Origin: Dermatophagoides farinae
Lineage: Eukaryota > Arthropoda > Arachnida > Sarcoptiformes > Pyroglyphidae
Assembly (NCBI RefSeq): GCF_024713945.1
Contig: NC_134679.1
Location: 2,485,001-2,549,000 of the forward strand
Direction of reading: 5' to 3'
Length of the DNA stretch: 64,000 nt
Below the pieces are notes generated by a model that ran no database searches, was not told the origin of the DNA, and saw only the letters and a program-made list of their open reading frames with translations. Shown piece after piece: positions 25,007-34,311 of this stretch. How positions within the stretch are numbered: the stretch's first letter is position 1; the number at the start of each line of letters is the position of its first letter. The position numbers were made by a program, and so were the translations under genes.

Positions 25007-25813
25007 TTATCCGAGAACAAATGCGGTTAACCATCAAATGGATTCTCATCATAAATGATAATTTCTTTCATCAATACCTCTAGCCAATTTTAGGGTGGAA
25101 TGTGTTCGTCAGAATTATACTAGAGATAATCTTAATATTTATCCTCATTAAAAAAAAAATCAATCAAAAAACAAAAAAACAAAGCGCATTCGTCTAAATC
25201 ATAATCATTTTCATTTCATTTTTGTGTTGTTTCATTTCACGATTCAATTTCATTCCTAAATTAAGCAATATTGTGATAGTGAATCTTGTAGACGAGCGCT
25301 CATTCATTCACACTTACATACATACATACATACATACTACTCTATTCACACGCAATTAGACCACCTCAAAAAGAAATTTATCCGTAAAATTTTTTTTGTG
25401 ATATCTCTTAATTTCATTTAAAATTGTCCCCTTTGTTTTCAATGAATCATCATTCAAATTATCTTTTTCATTGTGTGTGTAGCTTTGGAAACAAAAACAA
25501 AAAAAAAACAAAATTGAGGATTTCAATAATAAAGTTTTTATTTTATTTCTTTGAAATCTTTCAGTGAGAAAAAAAATGAATTAAAATTTAAAAAACAGTT
25601 ACGATTACGATGATTTGAAAAAAAAGAATATTTTTTGTTTCATAAATCATTTCAGTTAATAAAAATGATAATAATTAGCTTATAATGAATTGTATATGCT
25701 AATTGTATAGATAAAATATGTCCGAAATCAATAAAATAAATGACATTTATGATAATGATGGATAGGAAAAAAGTGGATCTGTCTGTGTGTATGTGCGTGA
25801 ATAAGTGAACACT
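25007..25813. other. Convergent 3' flanks of makorin and SMC1
   Basis: No gene was seen. It holds a TACA tetranucleotide run near 25314-25337 and the AATAAA at 25528-25533. Confidence 0.5.
25528..25533 (+). terminator. Candidate polyadenylation signal of makorin
   Basis: AATAAA followed by a T-rich stretch, about 520 bp after the makorin stop codon. Confidence 0.4.
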
Positions 25814-28800
25814 TCAATCATGATATTGTGTCAAATCGATTGTATAGATTTGACTAATGGTACAATCTCCTGGTGCTGATGCCACACCAACCAATGATGA
25901 TGCATGACCATAAAATTCTTCTTTCAACGATATGACAATACATTGAAATGATGAATCGGTTTTTTCACGAATAAATCGAGCAACTTTACTAATATTTGTA
26001 TTATCCAAAGCTGCATCTACTTCATCGAGAATAAAAAATGGTGCTGGTTTATATGAATGTATGGCAAATAATAATGCCAATGCTGCAACCGTTTTTTCGC
26101 CACCAGATAAATTTGACATGGGTTGAAAACGTTTTCCTGGAGCTACACAATTATAGTTAATGCCTTCCAGATATGGTTCTTCAGGATTTTCGGGCACCAA
26201 AAATGCCTGAGCTGATGCATTGTTGGTCAGAGATTTGTAAATGGAATCGACACGTTGTGCGACACTTTCGAAACACATGGTGAAATCTTTTAGTCTTGCT
26301 CGTTTCACTTCTTCGAATGCTAATTTAGCTTTTTTCGATGCTATCCTCAGGTTGTTCACTTCATTGTCCGTTTCTTTTAATCTATCTTTGACATCTTCTA
26401 ATCGATCGATCGCCCTAAGATTTGGTGCTTGAATTTTCTGCAGAATGTCCAACTTTTGATTAATTTCCTGTTGTAATTCGGCCTCTTTCTTTTTAATCTG
26501 ATCTGGTTCGCAAATGTTTTTGAGAGAATTTTTAAGCTGTGAAAAATCTGGCTTAATATTAGCATCATTTTCATAGTTTCGTTGAGTGGATGGACCATCA
26601 TCATCATCATCGTCATCCATATCTTGAGACCCAATACCATTTTCAACGCCATTTGATCGTTGTGATCCAACGGTCATTTCATGCAATGTTCCAGATACCA
26701 AAGGAAGATTGATACATTCCATTTTACAATGCGTCAGCACAGAATGTCTATCAGATTTTCGTGATTCAAGTTTACATTCGATCGTCATCAATGATTTCTG
26801 TGAACTAGATAATTCTCGTTGGACCGACGATAGTCCTCGCTTAATTTCAGTGATTTCATCTTCAACCGAATCACATTCGGTTTTTTTCGAAATTTTATCA
26901 TTCTTAAGCTGTTCAACTTTTTTCATCTCCTCTTCTATAGCTTGCATTTCACGTTTTTCAGTTTCACGGGCCTTCAAAAAAAAAAAAATTGAAAATTAAT
27001 TTTTTCTATTATAAAAAAATCAATTAAAATCTTTTAAACCTTACCATTTCGAGATTATTCTCTTCCTCTGCAACGACACGTTCCCAACGTTTGACATTTT
27101 CATGGGTATCTTTACTTCTCTCATAAGCCAATCTAGATGTAATTGAATTTTTTTCATTTTCAATCTGCAATCGAATCCGTTCATTTTCTTGTGCAGCCAT
27201 ATTTTGTCGCTCTTCATATTGGCGAATATTTTCCACACCAAGTGTAACACAAAAATCTTCAAAAATTTTATCCTCAACAGTATTCATCTGTTGTCGTAGT
27301 TGTTTGATTAAAACATCTCTTTCGGTCATTCGATCTTGAATTTCTTTCAGTATTGGTTCAAAACTGCCCAAACTATCTCTATTTGATTGTATTTCTTTGG
27401 TTATTTCTTCATTATTCTTTTCTGTTGTAATTTTATCATTACGAGAATATTTGATTCGAGTATCCAGACCTTTAATCTGGCTGGCTAATGTCATCAATTC
27501 ACTTTCTTTACGCATACGTTTCATTTGTTCTTTCAATTCTTCGGAAAGTTTTTCCTTCTGATATTTTAATGCATGTAATTCTTTTTCATCCCAACGACGT
27601 GCTCGTTTTTCCAGGTCAGCACTACCACCGGAAATGAAACCACATTTTTGATAAAATGTACCATCCAATGATACAGCATCATAACGTTGACCATCACCAA
27701 GATCGAATGCAACCAAATTTGCATCTTCAGCTGTTTCACAAACAAGAGCATTATTGGTTGCATACAATACTGCTTTTTTAATGGCTGGTGGATCATATTT
27801 AATTACGTCATATAAAAGTTTCACGCCTTTTGGATATTGTATATTACGCAATCTTTCTTTGACAGCTTTTACTTCAATATAATCCAATGGTAGAAATGTT
27901 TCTGGTTCCAACATTTGTTCTTTCAGATATTGGATACATGATCGACCCGTTTTTTCCGTATCGACAACGATAGCATTCATATTTTTACCCATCACTTTGG
28001 TGACGGCAATATTATATCGTTTATGAATCGGTTTGCAAAGATTCAATAGACGATCATAGACACCTGGATATAATTTCTTTAGATTTTCAACAACTTCTGC
28101 TTTTTTGTTTCGCCGTTCTGTTTCGTGTCGATCAACTTTTGCATCACCCAGCTCTTTATTAATCTCTTCCAGTCGAGAGGTGATTTTTTCCACTTGTTCT
28201 TTGGCTGCATTTACAACCTCTTCGATTTCTGCTTTTTTCTTAATTAATTCTTGTAGCTGTTGTTCGGAGGATTCAGTGTTATCTTTAAGTTTTTCAATAC
28301 GTTTATTATTCTCTTCATAATTTACGGTCAACAATTGAATCCTTGATTCGATGGCATTCTTTTTACGCATCTCTGAATCATAACGATCCTGATCGGCTTT
28401 CTGTTCTCGTTCATAAGAATCTAGATCTTTCATATATTTAGCCGTCAATTTTGTCACTTCTTCCTTCAATCGATTATATTCTTTTCGTTGTGATTCTTCT
28501 AATTCTACATTCACTTTAAACATTTCTTTTTCTTTTTCAACTTTAGCTTCAAATTCCTCTTGTTTTTCGACAATTTTTGCCAACTCTTCTTCGAATTCTC
28601 TGATGGTATTCTGATGATTTGCATGAGCTTTTGAGGCTGCAGCTCTAGATTTTTTAGCTGTTTCCAGTTTCTTTTCAATATGTGCAGCATTCTCTTTTGC
28701 TTTAATGTAAGTCGGTCGTTTTTTATTCAGATTCAATTCAACATCTCGAATTCGTTTGTCAATATTTTGCAAATCTTTGGTTATTTTGGCCAGATTTGAT

Positions 28801-29606
28801 CGTTTTTCACGAATATCAGTATCAATTTTTTCTTTTGATTTTAGATACTTTTCCATTTCTTTACGTTTACGTTCCATTTCGTCATTAAGTTGATCGATAT
28901 CTTGTTGAATATTGTACAATTTAAATAATTGAAGTTCATTTTGAACACGGCTTAATTCTTCTTTAAGATTTTGGTATTTTTTAGCTTCATTAATTTCGCC
29001 TTGTGCTTCTTTCTTTTCGGCTGTAATACCTTTCTTTTTCATGTACATGTGATGTAGTTCTTCTTCCGATCGATCCATCATGACTTTTTTATTTACATAT
29101 TCATCTTTGTATTCATTACTACGGGATATTTCTTCAAAAAGTGATGTTATTTCTTTCGGATTTTTCATTGCAATCGATTCGACAGCACCTTGATAAACGA
29201 GAAAATTTCTTGCCTTAATGTTGATGCCCAATTTTTCCAACAATTCAGCATAATCTTGTTTCGAAACTGAATTATCATCGACACGATATTCTGAGCTAGA
29301 TCCCTGTACCAACCGGGTGAAATTGGTAATACGACCAGTGTCAATATCTTTGTAGACCAATGTAACGGATGCATTGTTGCTAACTGGACGGCCAATTGAT
29401 GCACCATGAATTAATTCGGATAGTTTTTTCACTCGGAGATTGGCTGTTTTTTCACCCAGCACAAAACTGATTGCATCCATGAAATTGGACTTACCAGAAC
29501 CATTTGGTCCAATAATTGCCGTAAATTTTTTAAGCGGTCCAATTTTCTGTAATCCATTGTAGGATTTGAAATTCTCGACCATCAAATATTCTAGAATGCC
29601 TGGCAT
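25814..29606 (-). CDS. SMC1: Structural maintenance of chromosomes protein 1 (cohesin SMC1)
   Basis: Two exons, 29606-27045 and 26971-25814, give 1239 residues (human SMC1A has 1233). Family knowledge: it pairs with SMC3 and the RAD21 kleisin in the cohesin ring that holds sister chromatids together. Seen: N-terminal Walker A GPNGSGKSNFMDAISFVLGE (about residues 33-52) and R-loop-like NFLVYQGAVESIA. A long coiled coil follows, then a hinge (about 510-660) with GVYDRLLNLCKPIHKRYNIA and DAVSLDGTFYQKCGFISGG, and a second coiled coil. The C-terminal ATPase half has signature LSGGEKTVAALALLFAIHSY (about 1144) and Walker B FFILDEVDAALDNTN. The single intron lies in the second coiled coil at a Met-Ala junction. 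All catalytic motifs are intact. It is divergently paired with POLR1D. Confidence 0.98.
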
Positions 29607-30149
29607 TTTTTTTCATTAGATGTTGATGTTGATACAGTTGATTGACAAAGAATGATATTTTTCAATTCATATCAAAAAAAAATTGATTTTTGTTGGACGA
29701 TCCAATGATGGTTCAACGACTGTATACAATACAATACAAATAAAAAGAGAGGGAGAGGGAGAGTATCTCTCAAATACTCAAATGACAGCTACATTGTTCA
29801 TAAACAACGACCCGATATAGACCCAAAAAATTTATATTATCACAATTATCAAGTTTTTTTTCAAATTCAAACAAATAAATATCTTTATTTATAAATGCAA
29901 CAATTCAGTTAATATGTCATTTTTTTTTGATTAAATCAAAAAAAAAATTAATTAACTCGTAGTTTATGAAATTAATTGTTTGATTCCCTCCTTTTCATGA
30001 TTATCATCAGACGATTTCGATCTTAGTGAACCTATCATGTCGATATAAATCCATTCACATGCATGCATGCATCTGTTCATTTTTTTTTTAATTTTATTTT
30101 CGAATCTTCTGTTGATTAATAATATAATATAATATATCATTGTTACAAC
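29607..30149. promoter_or_regulatory. Bidirectional promoter region between SMC1 and POLR1D
   Basis: A 543-bp gap between two divergent start codons of housekeeping genes. It contains a GAGAGG tract near 29746-29763 and a CATGCATGCATGCATC stretch near 30058. A shared promoter is inferred from the arrangement only. Confidence 0.45.
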
Positions 30150-30598
30150 ATGGATAAATCATTTTTCGAAACGCCATACATCAACGATGATAAAACATGT
30201 GCAACATTCAAGTTTTTCTTTGAAGATCACACGTTAGCTAATGTTCTAAGGTTTGTACTTTTTTTTTTGTTCATGAATCATATCAAATGATGATCAATAA
30301 AAATATTGACAAAATAATTTGTTTCTCTCTCTTTTTTTTGTTTTGTTTTATTCATTTTATCCCATACGAAACATACAGGAATCAAATACTAGAGAATCCA
30401 AACGTTGAATTTTGTGGTTATTCCATACCACATCCAAGTGAAGAATATTTTCAATTACAAATTCAAACACGTAATGGTTTAAATGTTTATGATGCCCTGT
30501 TGAATGGTTTTGAAGAGCTATCTAAACTTTGTGATAAGACAAAAAAATTATTCATAGAAGCTGTTGATAAATTTAAAATTGATAATAATATGTCTTAA
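30150..30598 (+). CDS. RNA polymerase I/III common subunit AC19 (POLR1D/RPAC2)
   Basis: Exons 30150-30250 and 30379-30598 encode 106 residues. The sequence matches the RPB11/AC19 fold: CATFKFFFEDHTLANVLRNQ followed by NPNVEFCGYSIPHPSEEYFQ and LQIQTRNGLNVYDALLNG. Family knowledge: AC19 heterodimerises with AC40 (POLR1C) to nucleate assembly of RNA polymerases I and III, so it acts in rRNA and tRNA transcription in the nucleus. The length is normal for the short AC19 form. An AATAAA lies four bases after the stop codon (30602-30607), which implies a very short 3' UTR. Confidence 0.95.
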
Positions 30599-30601
30599 CA
30601 T

Positions 30602-30607
30602 AATAAA
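30602..30607 (+). terminator. Polyadenylation signal of POLR1D
   Basis: AATAAA four bases after the stop codon of POLR1D. Confidence 0.6.
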
Positions 30608-30750
30608 AATATATATAATTTCAAAAGAGAAATTTTTTCTTTTATCTAATATCAATACATGCATTCAGTAGCTGTTAGATATTGCCGTTCATTGCTTGAT
30701 TGGTACTTAGTTATCATTAAATTGCGTTTGCTAATAAAAAATGGATTGAT

Positions 30751-32041
30751 ATGAAACCAGAAAAAGCTAGGTTAGTTTGTTAGTGAATTCATTCCGATAT
30801 TCGGTTGTTAATAAATACTTGTTGTCAATACAGATCCCACCTAAAGAAAATTATGGAATCACCAAAATCACCGTCAAGAAAATGCTTCGAAGGTAATATC
30901 TATATTCGAACACCTTTGGTAGAATCGATTGAACTTCGGAAATATTGTGCTGGTCGACAGGTTTATCTTAAAATGGAAAATTGTCAACCATCGGGCAGTT
31001 TTAAATTAAGAGGAATTTCTAATCTTTGTAAATATGTGAGTGATTGTCAATTTAATCTGTGTTTTTGAATTTTAAATGAAACGAATCAAAACCAGGCAGT
31101 ATCGAACGGATTTACGGAGGTGGTATGTCCATCCGATGGAGATGCAGGTTTAGCTACAGCGTTTTCCGCAATGAAAATGGAAATTCCCTGTCATATTATT
31201 GTGGGACAGAAAACACCAATGGTTGTTTGTGATGCCATGAGATCTTATGGTGCTACATTGGAACGTTATGGTGATACGTGGGAAGAGGCAAACAAACATG
31301 CTATCGAAACCATAACCAATACAAAGACTGCATTTCTGGTCCATCCATTTGATCATTTAGCTGTTTGGTAATGCTCAATGAACATTAGGCTTATTTATTG
31401 GAATTAATTGAATTCATTCATTCGATCATAGGCAAGGACATTCAACTATTATCGATGAGATTGTTGAAGATCTTGATGGACAAGTTCCATCGATAATCGT
31501 AACCAGTTGCGGTGGTGGTGGACTAATCTGTGGTCTTGTTCAAGGCATCCGACGACATGGTTGGGAAAAACGCACAAAAATATTGGCCATTGAAACCGAA
31601 GGAACGCATTCATTTAATCTATGCGTAAAAGCTGGTGGTAAACGTGTTCGATTGAATGAAATTAGTTCAATCGTCCATACATTAGGTGCTTATGAAGTTT
31701 GTGAACAAGTTGTGCAATATTTTCGTGAATGTAATCCACCGATTTTATCGCGTCTGGTGAACGATGCCGAAGCAGCAGAAGCTTGTATTCGTTTTGCAAA
31801 TGATCACAGATGTTTGGTAGGTTTAGGTTCGGCAACTACAATGGCTTCTGTTTATACCGGTATCGTTGAACGGATATTGACAAAAAATGAAGATCTACAT
31901 GAAACACTTTATGATCAACGTGATGAACAAGAAATGAATGAAACTGAAGGTCCGATCGTCATTCTGGTATGTGGTGGTGGTGAAGTAAATCTGAATATTA
32001 TTGAAGAAAATCGAAAATTATTTAATTTACATAAAATTTAA
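30751..32041 (+). CDS. L-serine dehydratase / L-threonine deaminase-like protein, copy 1 (altered PLP loop)
   Basis: Exons 30751-30770, 30834-31035, 31096-31367 and 31432-32041 give 367 residues. The 20-nt first exon (MKPEKAR) is inferred because its GTTAGT donor and the later acceptor join in phase; otherwise translation starts at 30853. Family knowledge: fold-type II PLP enzymes that deaminate serine to pyruvate or threonine to 2-oxobutyrate in the cytosol. Seen: the PLP lysine in NCQPSGSFKLRG, the phosphate loop SCGGGGLICG, THSFN and the C-terminal VCGGGEVNLN. The cofactor-contacting Ser-Gly-Asn-Ala loop, intact in copy 2 as PSGGNAGLA, reads PSDGDAGLA here (about 31129-31150). The Asn that binds the PLP ring is thus Asp. 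The open frame is intact, so it is either a changed enzyme or an inactive but expressed homologue. Confidence 0.9.
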
Positions 32042-32135
32042 AATTTTTATCACAATAATTAAATGTAGTCTTTTCACTTTAAAGAACTTTCAAAATAATT
32101 TCTGATAAAATCAACATTAAATACATAATGAACAC

Positions 32136-32168
32136 AATAAATGTATCTGTTGAGATGGAAAAAATAAA
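32136..32168 (+). terminator. Candidate polyadenylation signals of dehydratase copy 1
   Basis: Two AATAAA hexamers (32136-32141 and 32163-32168) about 100 bp after the stop codon. Confidence 0.45.
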
Positions 32169-32305
32169 GTCGATTTCTAATCATTTTTTTTCTATCAATG
32201 ATAATGATTGATGTCAAATTATCATTTTGTCAACAAAATGAATGGAGCCTTCAACAAATATATTACGATTAAGATTCATTTTGTTAGATTCATAAATTGA
32301 AAAAA

Positions 32306-33266
32306 ATGAATTCACCGAAATTGTCATCAAGACAAAATTTCAATGGAAATATCTATGTTCGAACACCATTGATTGAATCCGTTCCACTTCGAAAATATTG
32401 TGCTTATCGAAAAGTTTATCTGAAAATGGAAAACTGTCAACCATCAGGCAGTTTTAAATTAAGAGGAATTTCAAATCTTTGTAAATATGTGAGTAATTAT
32501 GTAAATTTAAATAGTTTTTGTTTGAAATTTAAAAAATCTCAAAAATATAGGCTTTATCGGCTGGATACACAGAGGTAGTTTGTCCATCCGGAGGAAATGC
32601 AGGTTTAGCCACGGCATATGCAGCTATGAAGCTAAAAATACCATGTCATATAATTGTTGGACAGAAAACACCCAGTATAATTTGTGATGCAGTTCGAGAA
32701 TATGGAGCTACTGTCGAACGTTATGGTATAGTCTGGGAACAGGCAAATCAGCATGCAATTGAAACGACAATCGATTCAAAAACAGCGTTTTTGGTACATC
32801 CATTTGATCATCAAGCTATATGGTATTAATTATTAATTAAAATTAATTTTCTAAAAAGTACTCACATAGTTTTTTTTTGCAAAGGCAAGGGCATTCGACA
32901 ATTGTTGATGAAATTGCACAAGATCTTGATGGTGAAATACCATCTATCATTGTAACGTGCTGTGGCGGCGGTGGACTGTTATGTGGTATCGTTCAAGGTA
33001 TTCGGCGACATGGTTGGGAAAAACGTACAAAAATATTAGCCATCGTTCAAGGTATTCGGCGACATGGTTGGGAAAAACGTACAAAAATATTAGCCATGGA
33101 AACGAAAGGAACACATTCATTCAATATTTGTGTAAAAAATGGTGGATGTGGCGGATGTGAAATCTCTCTGAATCATTTGAAAGAATATCGTGATTTATTT
33201 GGTTTAACCCATTTCGACCCATATCCCCATTTGGGGATCGGAAATAGTCCTAGAAACCGGGCCTGA
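32306..33266 (+). pseudogene. Serine/threonine dehydratase-like copy 2, rearranged and truncated
   Basis: Exons 32306-32488, 32551-32822 and 32885-33266 share intron positions with copy 1 and read 278 residues. The N-terminal half is intact, with lysine motif QPSGSFKLRG, asparagine loop PSGGNAGLATA and glycine loop CCGGGGLLCG. Three changes follow: an in-frame 54-bp tandem duplication (18 residues, IVQGIRRHGWEKRTKILA twice); then an internal deletion that joins NICVKNGG directly to the last segment CGGCEISLNHLKEYRDLFGL; then a foreign tail of about 20 residues (THFDPYPHLGIGNSPRNRA) contributed by the transposon starting at 33208. The regulatory and C-terminal parts of the catalytic domain are missing, so normal activity is unlikely. 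Transcription cannot be judged. No upstream coding exon like that of copy 1 was found. Confidence 0.8.
32988..33095 (+). repeat. 54-bp in-frame tandem duplication
   Basis: The unit starting ATCGTTCAAGGTATTCGG at 32988 is repeated without visible change from 33042. It adds 18 residues just after the glycine-rich PLP phosphate loop of dehydratase copy 2. Confidence 0.95.
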
Positions 33267-33407
33267 TTTTTTTTGGAAAACTATCATTTAATTCTACTTT
33301 CACTAGTCAGGAAATCAAAAGTTACTCGTACTTTGTGTTCAATGAATCAACTCTTCTTTTTTCTTCACAGTACTGATATTCAAAAACACTAGTCAGTTCT
33401 TTGCGCT

Positions 33408-33810
33408 GCAAATGAAGTTTGTGAAAAAGTGGTGGAATATTTTCGTGACAATCAACCACAAATTTTATCACGTTTGATTACCGATGTTCAAGCAGCCGAA
33501 ACTTGTGTTCATTTCGCAAATGATCATCGATTTCTGATCGGTTTAGCTTGTGCCACTTCGATTGCTGCAAAATAATGACCACAATTTTCATGTTTCTTGT
33601 GCCACTTCGATTGCTGCTGTTTATACAGGGATCGTTGAACGAATCATCACCAAGAATGAAGACCTTCACGAAAGCTTATATGATAAAAGAGATGAACAGG
33701 AGATGACTGATAATGAGGGACCTATTGTTGTGATTGTATGTGGCGGATGTGAAATCTCTCTTAATCATTTGAAAGAATATCGTGATTTATTTGGTTTAAA
33801 TGATATTTGA
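33408..33810 (+). pseudogene. Captured 3' fragment of a serine/threonine dehydratase gene
   Basis: Translates from ANEVCEKVVEYFRDNQ through SRLITDVQAAETCVHFANDH to VIVCGGCEISLNHLKEYR and the stop after GLNDI. This is the C-terminal third of the dehydratase family and covers most of what is missing from copy 2. The frame is broken by an insertion made of a 22-bp repeat (CTTGTGCCACTTCGATTGCT at 33547 and again at 33596) around a short filler. The fragment lacks any start or promoter of its own and lies between the two arms of the TTAA element. Confidence 0.8.
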
Positions 33811-33914
33811 GAATAAAATGAATTTGAATTTTCCATCGCATTAAAATCGGGGCAAAAAATGGTATTTTCCTTTTAACGAACGCTATTGACGTTGCCTAGT
33901 AAATATGTTGCATT

Positions 33915-33994
33915 GTCGCATTTTGAATAGGTCATCTGGCTGCAGACACTCAAAAGTCGATTGAAAACGAAAACATTTCCATCAATTCATGATT
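33915..33994. repeat. 80-bp direct repeat, copy A (inside the TTAA element)
   Basis: Begins GTCGCATTTTGAATAGGTCA and ends ATCAATTCATGATT. It appears identical over 80 bp to 34192-34271, which lies immediately upstream of NDUFS2. Confidence 0.92.
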
Positions 33995-34191
33995 GCATAT
34001 TCGACCTAAAATTGCGAATTTCTCCCAGAATAATGTTTAAATTTTTTTAAATAGGTGATTTTTCTCTTATTTGAATGCAAATTAATATAATTAAATAAAA
34101 AAAATTGAAAAAAAAAATTTGGGACGAAATGGGTTAAATGATATTTGAGAATAAAATGAATTTGAATTTTCCACTATTTTCACCCAATCGA

Positions 34192-34271
34192 GTCGCATTT
34201 TGAATAGGTCATCTGGCTGCAGACACTCAAAAGTCGATTGAAAACGAAAACATTTCCATCAATTCATGATT
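34192..34271. repeat. 80-bp direct repeat, copy B (NDUFS2 upstream region)
   Basis: Second copy of the 80-bp repeat. It ends 40 bp before the NDUFS2 ATG, so it probably covers that gene's promoter or leader. The copy inside the TTAA element therefore carries part of the NDUFS2 5' region. Confidence 0.92.
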
Positions 34272-34311
34272 ATCTCCGGTGTTTAGCAAAAATTTCGTGT
34301 TTCAGTGCAAA

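Larger units (their letters stand above)
33204..34137. mobile_element. piggyBac-like TTAA-flanked element carrying a host gene fragment
   Basis: The element spans 33208-34133 and is flanked by TTAA at 33204-33207 and 34134-34137. Its ends are inverted: the left begins CCCATTTCGACCCA, and the right, read on the minus strand, begins CCCATTTCGTCCCA (13 of 14 match). The left subterminal region has a short palindrome, CCCCATTTGGGG. TTAA target duplication and ends starting CCC are typical of the piggyBac superfamily (family knowledge). The empty site is visible inside the window: 33792-33810 reads GGTTTAAATGATATTTGA uninterrupted, whereas here the same sequence is split at its TTAA. No transposase is present, so it is a non-autonomous element. 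The core (33408-33994) is dehydratase copy-2 sequence plus its downstream flank; unique arms of about 200 and 139 bp lie on either side. Confidence 0.72.

Noticed and set aside
33208-33266. Idea that the last 20 residues of dehydratase copy 2 are a real conserved C-terminus
   Set aside because: They begin exactly at the inverted end of the TTAA element and have no match in copy 1 or in the family.
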